Assembly: GCA_029266815.1 (NCBI GenBank)
Contig: JAQSWC010000053.1
Location: forward strand, 1-8,835
DNA length: 8,835 nucleotides
Direction: 5' to 3'
DNA from: Paucimonas sp.
GTDB lineage: Bacteria > Pseudomonadota > Gammaproteobacteria > Burkholderiales > Burkholderiaceae_D
Shown: piece after piece, positions 6,528-8,835 of the stretch
Numbering within the stretch: position 1 is the first letter of the stretch
Layout of the letters: every line of letters begins with the position of its first letter
Notes under the pieces: model-generated
Told to the model about the DNA's origin: nothing
The model's input: the letters and a program-made list of their open reading frames with translations, nothing else
The model's database searches: none
Position numbers and translations under genes: made by a program

Positions 6528-6551
6528 CGTTTTTGAAGATGCCTGGCAAAC

Positions 6552-7802
6552 TCAAGCAGAGGCGATGACACCTTCGCGGCGAAGGTTTTCCATGTCCTCC
6601 TCCGTATAGCCCAATGAGCTCAGCACCTCGCAATTATGTTCGCCGAGCTGCGGACCCAGCCACTTCGTCTCTCCCGGCGTTTCGGAAAGCTTGGGCGTCA
6701 CGGCCGGCAGCTTTATCGGAGTGCCATCCTTGAACGCGTGTTGTTCGAACATGTTCCGCGCAAGGAATTGCGCGTCGCTCATCATGTCCTGCACTGAATA
6801 GATCTTCGTGACCGGAACATCGGCGGCTTTCAGGATGGCGAGCGCATCATCGATGCATTGCGTTTCGCACCAGCCCTGGATCGCATTGTCGATTTCCTGC
6901 GTCCGCGGCACACGCCCATCGTTGCGTGCAAGCTGCGGATCGTTCGCCATGTCGCCGCGGCCGATTGCCAGCATCAGGCGCTTGAAGATTGCGTCACCAT
7001 TGCCGGCGATAACGATGTTGCCGCCGTCTTTGGTGGTATAGGTATTGGAGGGGACGATGCCCGGTAAGGCACCGCCGGTGCGTTCACGCACCACCCCTGC
7101 ATGATCATATTCCGGCACCAGGGACTCCATCATGTTGAACACGGCTTCATACAGCGCCACGTCCACCATCTGCCCCTGCCCCGCCTTGCAGTCCGCGCCG
7201 CTCTTTCCGTTCCAGCGCCCGCCCGTCACGTCGCGGTGGCGCAAGGCCATCATTGCGCCGATTACGCCATGCAGTGCCGCCACCGAATCACCAATGGAAA
7301 TTCCGATTCGCACCGGCGGCCGATCCGGATGGCCGGACACATAACGCATGCCGCCCATCGACTCGCCGATGGCGCCGAAACCCGGCAGATCCTTCAGTGG
7401 ACCGGTCTGGCCGTAACCCGACAGGCGCACCATGATCGTCGCAGGGTTCACGGCCTTCAATTCTTCATAGCCGATACCCCACTTCTCCAGCACACCCGGC
7501 CGATAATTTTCAATGATGATGTCCGCTTCCAGCGCCAGCTTGCGTGCTATCTCCTGCCCGCGCGGATCCTTCATATTGAGTGCCACGCTTTTCTTGTTGC
7601 GCGATTGCACATACCACCAAAGCGATGTACCGTCTTTTAGTACGCGCCATTGGCGAATGGGGTCGCCGTCCGGCGATTCGATCTTGACGACATCGGCCCC
7701 GAACTCAGCGAGCATTCGCGAGCAGAAGGGGCCGGCAATCAGTGTTCCCAGTTCGAGTACTTTGACACCAGACAATGGGCCAGACGCCTGTTTATTGCTC
7801 AT
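6552..7802 (-). CDS. CaiB/BaiF family (class III) CoA-transferase
   Basis: A 416-residue protein of usual family length. Class III CoA-transferases move CoA between carboxylic acids (examples: formyl-CoA:oxalate, carnitine and succinyl-CoA-dependent enzymes) through an aspartyl-CoA anhydride. Seen are the N-terminal block GVKVLELGTLIAGPFCSRML (12-31), FGADVVKIESPDGDPIR (34-50), SRNKKSVALNMKDPRG (67-82), IIENYRPGVLEKWGIGYEEL (96-115), and ISIGDSVAALHG (168-179) with Asp172 at the catalytic aspartate position. GQMVDVALYEAVFNMMES (210-227) is also typical. Between MALRHRD and the GQMVD block the chain carries an extra glycine- and lysine-rich stretch (about 192-209). The substrate cannot be read from the sequence; neighbours give no clue because it stands alone, convergent to tal and divergent from the lipoprotein gene. 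The start ATG at 7802-7800 fits the family; no Shine-Dalgarno is evident. A role in organic-acid or fatty-acid catabolism is only inferred. Confidence 0.93.
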   Translation of the reverse strand: MSNKQASGPLSGVKVLELGTLIAGPFCSRMLAEFGADVVKIESPDGDPIRQWRVLKDGTSLWWYVQSRNKKSVALNMKDPRGQEIARKLALEADIIIENYRPGVLEKWGIGYEELKAVNPATIMVRLSGYGQTGPLKDLPGFGAIGESMGGMRYVSGHPDRPPVRIGISIGDSVAALHGVIGAMMALRHRDVTGGRWNGKSGADCKAGQGQMVDVALYEAVFNMMESLVPEYDHAGVVRERTGGALPGIVPSNTYTTKDGGNIVIAGNGDAIFKRLMLAIGRGDMANDPQLARNDGRVPRTQEIDNAIQGWCETQCIDDALAILKAADVPVTKIYSVQDMMSDAQFLARNMFEQHAFKDGTPIKLPAVTPKLSETPGETKWLGPQLGEHNCEVLSSLGYTEEDMENLRREGVIASA

Positions 7803-8040
7803 GTGAAATTATGTTAAATGGCTATTAAAGTTGAGCGTAAAGAATAATATGGACATTGCACTTTTACATGATTTAACGGCCCGCGAAATACAAGCGATTG
7901 TCAGTCCAACAGGAAAAGCGTAGACTGAGTTTGCTTTGAAAGCGGTATCATAAGAAGCAGCAGCTTTTGATTATAAGGGCGTCAGACCCTACGAAACGAG
8001 CGTTCAAAACGCGCTCATCCATACGAACTTTGGAGACAAC
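7803..8040. other. Divergent intergenic region between CoA-transferase and lipoprotein genes
   Basis: No gene is seen in this 238-bp stretch, which is clearly more AT-rich than the genes around it. Promoters for both flanking genes must lie here, but I find no strong -35/-10 pair; TATCAT (7946-7951) and TATAAG (7972-7977) are weak plus-strand -10 candidates. Two small hairpins lie near the plus-strand gene: AGGG/CCCT (7976-7979 and 7987-7990), and GAGCGTT against AACGCGCTC (7998-8016) with a 2-nt bulge. GTTAAAT (7813-7819) recurs inverted as ATTTAAC (7870-7876), a spacing that makes a single operator unlikely. GGAG at 8032-8035 is a good Shine-Dalgarno, 5 nt before the ATG at 8041. Confidence 0.5.
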
Positions 8041-8835
8041 ATGAAAAAGACCATCATTCATGGCCTGATTGCAGGCCTATCCCTCAGCATGCTCGCCGGT
8101 TGCGGCGGCAACTCGACAGACCAAGCGTCCTCCACGCAGTTGCCTGACGGCGAAGCCTGTAACGCCGCCTGGGTTGCTTCTACCGCCTACAACGGCGGCG
8201 CCAAAGTCAGCCGTTTGGGCCGAAACTACACGGCGGCGTACTGGACACAAAATCAGGATCCTTCGCTATCGGCCAATAGTGGCCCTGCAGGCAGCGGCAA
8301 ACCCTGGATTCCGGGTTATCTGTGCGGCACGACTCCTACACCGACACCTACCCCGACTCCTACACCGACACCTACCCCCACGCCGACCCCTACTCCCACG
8401 CCAACGCCGACCCCTACTCCCACGCCGACCACAAGCTGCACCCTGCAGGCCGAAGCCTACTCGGCAGCGTACGACACCACGGCGGGCAACACTGGCGGAC
8501 AGTACCGCACCGGTGACGTCGATATCGAGGCCACCTCCGACACCGGCGGCGGCTATAACGTCGGCTGGATTGCCAACGGAGAATGGCTGGCCCACAACAG
8601 CGTGACCTTCCCGACCACCGGCGCCTATACCTTGCAATACCGCGTGGCCAGCCAGAGCGGCGGCGGCGTGATCTCGGCAGACTTGAATGCCGGCGCGATC
8701 CAGCTCGGCACCACGGCGGTTCCGGCTACCGGCGGCTGGCAGACCTGGACCACCGTCCAGCGCACCATCAACGTCAATGCCGGCACCTATAACCTGGGTA
8801 CGTTCATTAGCACGGCAGGCTTCAACCTGAACTGG
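8041..8835 (+). CDS. Secreted lipoprotein with CBM5/12-like and CBM6-like domains (cut by window edge)
   Basis: The reading frame from ATG 8041 stays open for 265 codons to the window edge, with GGAG 5 nt upstream. Residues 1-21 form a lipoprotein signal: MKK, a hydrophobic stretch and the lipobox LAGC with Cys21 as the lipidated residue. Residues 40-95 resemble a CBM5/12 (ChtBD3) chitin-binding module, with AWVASTAYNGGAKVSRLGRN (43-62), YWTQNQDPS (67-75) and two end cysteines (40, 95). Residues 99-130 are sixteen Pro-Thr pairs, a typical flexible linker of secreted carbohydrate enzymes. From Cys133 a CBM6-like beta-sandwich begins with LQAEAYSAAYDTTAGNTGG, GYNVGWIANGEWLAHNSV and a C-terminal NLGTFISTAGFNLNW, the usual end of that module. 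A catalytic domain (such as a beta-glucanase or chitinase) probably follows outside the window. Chitin plus beta-glucan binding would suit an enzyme acting on fungal walls, but the ligand is inferred from family only. Confidence 0.85.
   Translation, partial: MKKTIIHGLIAGLSLSMLAGCGGNSTDQASSTQLPDGEACNAAWVASTAYNGGAKVSRLGRNYTAAYWTQNQDPSLSANSGPAGSGKPWIPGYLCGTTPTPTPTPTPTPTPTPTPTPTPTPTPTPTPTPTTSCTLQAEAYSAAYDTTAGNTGGQYRTGDVDIEATSDTGGGYNVGWIANGEWLAHNSVTFPTTGAYTLQYRVASQSGGGVISADLNAGAIQLGTTAVPATGGWQTWTTVQRTINVNAGTYNLGTFISTAGFNLNW
8335..8430 (+). repeat. (Pro-Thr)16 linker-coding repeat
   Basis: Sixteen six-base CCN-ACN units encode uninterrupted Pro-Thr pairs. At DNA level there are higher-order copies with a 24-bp period: the unit beginning ACTCCTACACCGACACCTAC occurs at 8332 and 8356, and CCGACCCCTACTCCCACG occurs at 8383 and 8407. 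This points to growth by slippage or unequal recombination in 24-bp steps. Each step changes the linker by four Pro-Thr pairs without breaking the frame. Confidence 0.95.

Noticed and set aside
7101..7640. Plus-strand open frame inside the CoA-transferase gene (179 codons)
   Set aside because: It is antisense to a complete CoA-transferase with all family blocks; the histidine-rich translation is typical of a shadow.
8332..8430. Tandem repeat considered as a CRISPR array or satellite
   Set aside because: The six-base units have no spacers and encode an in-frame Pro-Thr linker between two protein domains.
8069..8605. Plus-strand open frame of 178 codons over the lipoprotein gene
   Set aside because: It is in another frame. 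The frame from 8041 has the Shine-Dalgarno, the lipobox and two recognisable binding modules.

Overview
The window looks like ordinary chromosome from a beta-proteobacterium, probably Burkholderiales and perhaps Oxalobacteraceae (the Herbaspirillum/Collimonas/Noviherbaspirillum neighbourhood). The reasons are moderately GC-rich coding sequence, an Entner-Doudoroff gene cluster carrying its own HexR-type regulator, and protein sequences of proteobacterial type. The genus is inference; no rRNA or other taxonomic marker is present.

Layout. (1) Positions 1-674, minus strand: the N-terminal third of 6-phosphogluconate dehydratase (edd), cut by the window edge. (2) Positions 675-940: a divergent control region with a full match to the HexR operator consensus, a degenerate second copy, and a perfect 9-bp inverted repeat just upstream of pgi. 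(3) Positions 941-5411, plus strand: a compact run of pgi (glucose-6-phosphate isomerase), zwf (glucose-6-phosphate dehydrogenase), a small GNAT acetyltransferase and hexR (RpiR-family regulator), with gaps of 38, 15 and 38 bp. (4) Positions 5412-5549: a 138-bp gap with several short palindromes, then tal (transaldolase, 5550-6485), closed by a strong, probably bidirectional terminator. (5) Positions 6552-7802, minus strand: a CaiB/BaiF (class III) CoA-transferase converging on that terminator. (6) Positions 7803-8040: a divergent AT-rich intergenic region. (7) Position 8041 to the end, plus strand: the N-terminal 265 residues of a secreted lipoprotein with a CBM5/12-like domain, a pure (Pro-Thr)16 linker and a CBM6-like domain, cut by the window edge.

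How the genes work together. Pgi converts between fructose-6-P and glucose-6-P. Zwf oxidises glucose-6-P to 6-phosphogluconolactone, and Edd dehydrates 6-phosphogluconate to KDPG, the known HexR effector. Tal connects to the non-oxidative pentose phosphate branch. The linked hexR gene and the operator between edd and pgi imply a local feedback loop: KDPG accumulates, HexR releases, and the genes are expressed. The lactonase gene pgl, often found between zwf and the regulator, is missing here and a GNAT gene occupies the slot.

I see no mobile element, CRISPR array, tRNA, rRNA or defence system, and no clear evidence of an undescribed system. The points most worth checking are the operator layout between edd and pgi, the perfect palindrome in the pgi leader, the missing pgl, the near-identical pyrimidine-rich leader before zwf and tal, and the unfinished carbohydrate-binding lipoprotein.
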